DNA from: JBGPYB01 sp041493035
GTDB lineage: Bacteria > Acidobacteriota > Vicinamibacteria > Fen-336
Direction of reading: 5' to 3'
DNA: 6,673 nt
Assembly: GCA_041493035.1 (NCBI GenBank)
Contig: JBGPYB010000209.1
Location: forward strand, 1 to 6,673
Shown here: in pieces, positions 6,491 through 6,673 of the stretch
How the letters are laid out: each line of letters begins with the position of its first letter
Numbering within the stretch: position 1 is the stretch's first letter
Translations under genes and position numbers: made by a program
The notes under the pieces: model-generated
Database searches by the model: none
What the model saw: only the letters and a program-made list of their open reading frames with translations
What the model was told of the DNA's origin: nothing

Positions 6491-6673
6491 CGCCCACCTC
6501 CAAGCCAGAGCAGCAAGACGATGCCCAGAACCAGGACGTATGCGAGGTAGGCGTGGAGGCTGCCGGCCTGGATGACCTTCATCCGCTCTGCCGCGCCCAT
6601 CACGCCCCGCGTCAGCGGCCCGTACAGGAACCGCTCGAACGTCGGCTCGATCTCCGACCGATACGTCACCTCC
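6487..6673 (-). CDS. hyfB: HyfB-like antiporter subunit, 3' end only
   Basis: The frame ending in TGA at 6487-6489 is open to the right edge, so only about the last 61 residues are present and the true start lies outside. The sequence has the charged EIEPTFERFLYGPLTRG, then the amphipathic AAERMKVIQAGSLHAYLAYV, and a final membrane helix (VLVLGIVLLLWLGGGR). This is the usual ending of HyfB/HycC proteins, the first NuoL-like subunit, in which a QxGSxxxYLxY motif comes before the last helix. Position just before hyfC with an ATGA overlap is the expected place of hyfB. The GTG at 6669 is an internal Val codon and not a start. The assignment rests on the C-terminal motif plus synteny; another antiporter-like subunit at this position is possible. 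Confidence 0.83.
   Translation of the reverse strand, partial: EVTYRSEIEPTFERFLYGPLTRGVMGAAERMKVIQAGSLHAYLAYVLVLGIVLLLWLGGGR

Noticed and set aside
239..6673. Functional [NiFe] hydrogenase-4 or formate hydrogenlyase
   Set aside because: The overall gene set suggests it, but the large subunit lacks all four metal-binding cysteines and the maturation tail.

Overview
The window is high-GC DNA (roughly two-thirds G+C by eye) in which every gene I can support lies on the minus strand, packed into one apparent operon read from right to left. The layout from the 5' end is: the 3' end of a HyfB-type antiporter-like subunit (cut by the right edge), hyfC (NuoH-like), a 79-nt gap with a GC-rich palindromic repeat, hyfE, hyfF (NuoN/M-like), hyfG (NuoC-NuoD-like large subunit), a Pal/OmpA-type lipoprotein gene, a fused HyfH-HyfI iron-sulfur subunit, and the start of an unrecognised winged-helix-like gene cut by the left edge. 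Three junctions overlap (ATGA, GTGA, TGATG) and three gaps are 5-16 nt, so translational coupling and one transcript are likely. The operon promoter must lie beyond the right edge. The only stretch without a gene longer than 20 nt is the 79-nt repeat-bearing gap.

The genes encode a membrane complex of the formate hydrogenlyase / hydrogenase-4 / complex I superfamily. The main finding is that the large subunit has lost all four cysteines that hold the [NiFe] centre: the two CxxC motifs read SGDT and SYSG. It also ends exactly at the conserved DR, without the C-terminal tail that hydrogenase maturation proteases remove. The small-subunit fusion keeps all ligands for three [4Fe-4S] clusters, and the membrane subunits keep the charged residues of proton translocation. 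This is therefore best read as an energy-converting hydrogenase-related (Ehr-type) complex: probably a redox-driven ion pump that is not a hydrogenase, with an unknown electron partner. The order C-E-F-G matches, from memory, the hycD-hycP-hycQ-hycE block of Mycobacterium tuberculosis.

The Pal gene, with a lipobox and an OmpA-like peptidoglycan-binding domain, implies a Gram-negative, outer-membrane-bearing host. High GC, a Pal of this type, a hyf-like operon and this style of palindromic repeat would fit an environmental lineage such as Rokubacteria/Methylomirabilota or a deltaproteobacterial group, but that is inference from general character and not a firm assignment. No formate dehydrogenase, Ni-insertion or maturation gene, tRNA, rRNA, CRISPR or insertion sequence is visible.
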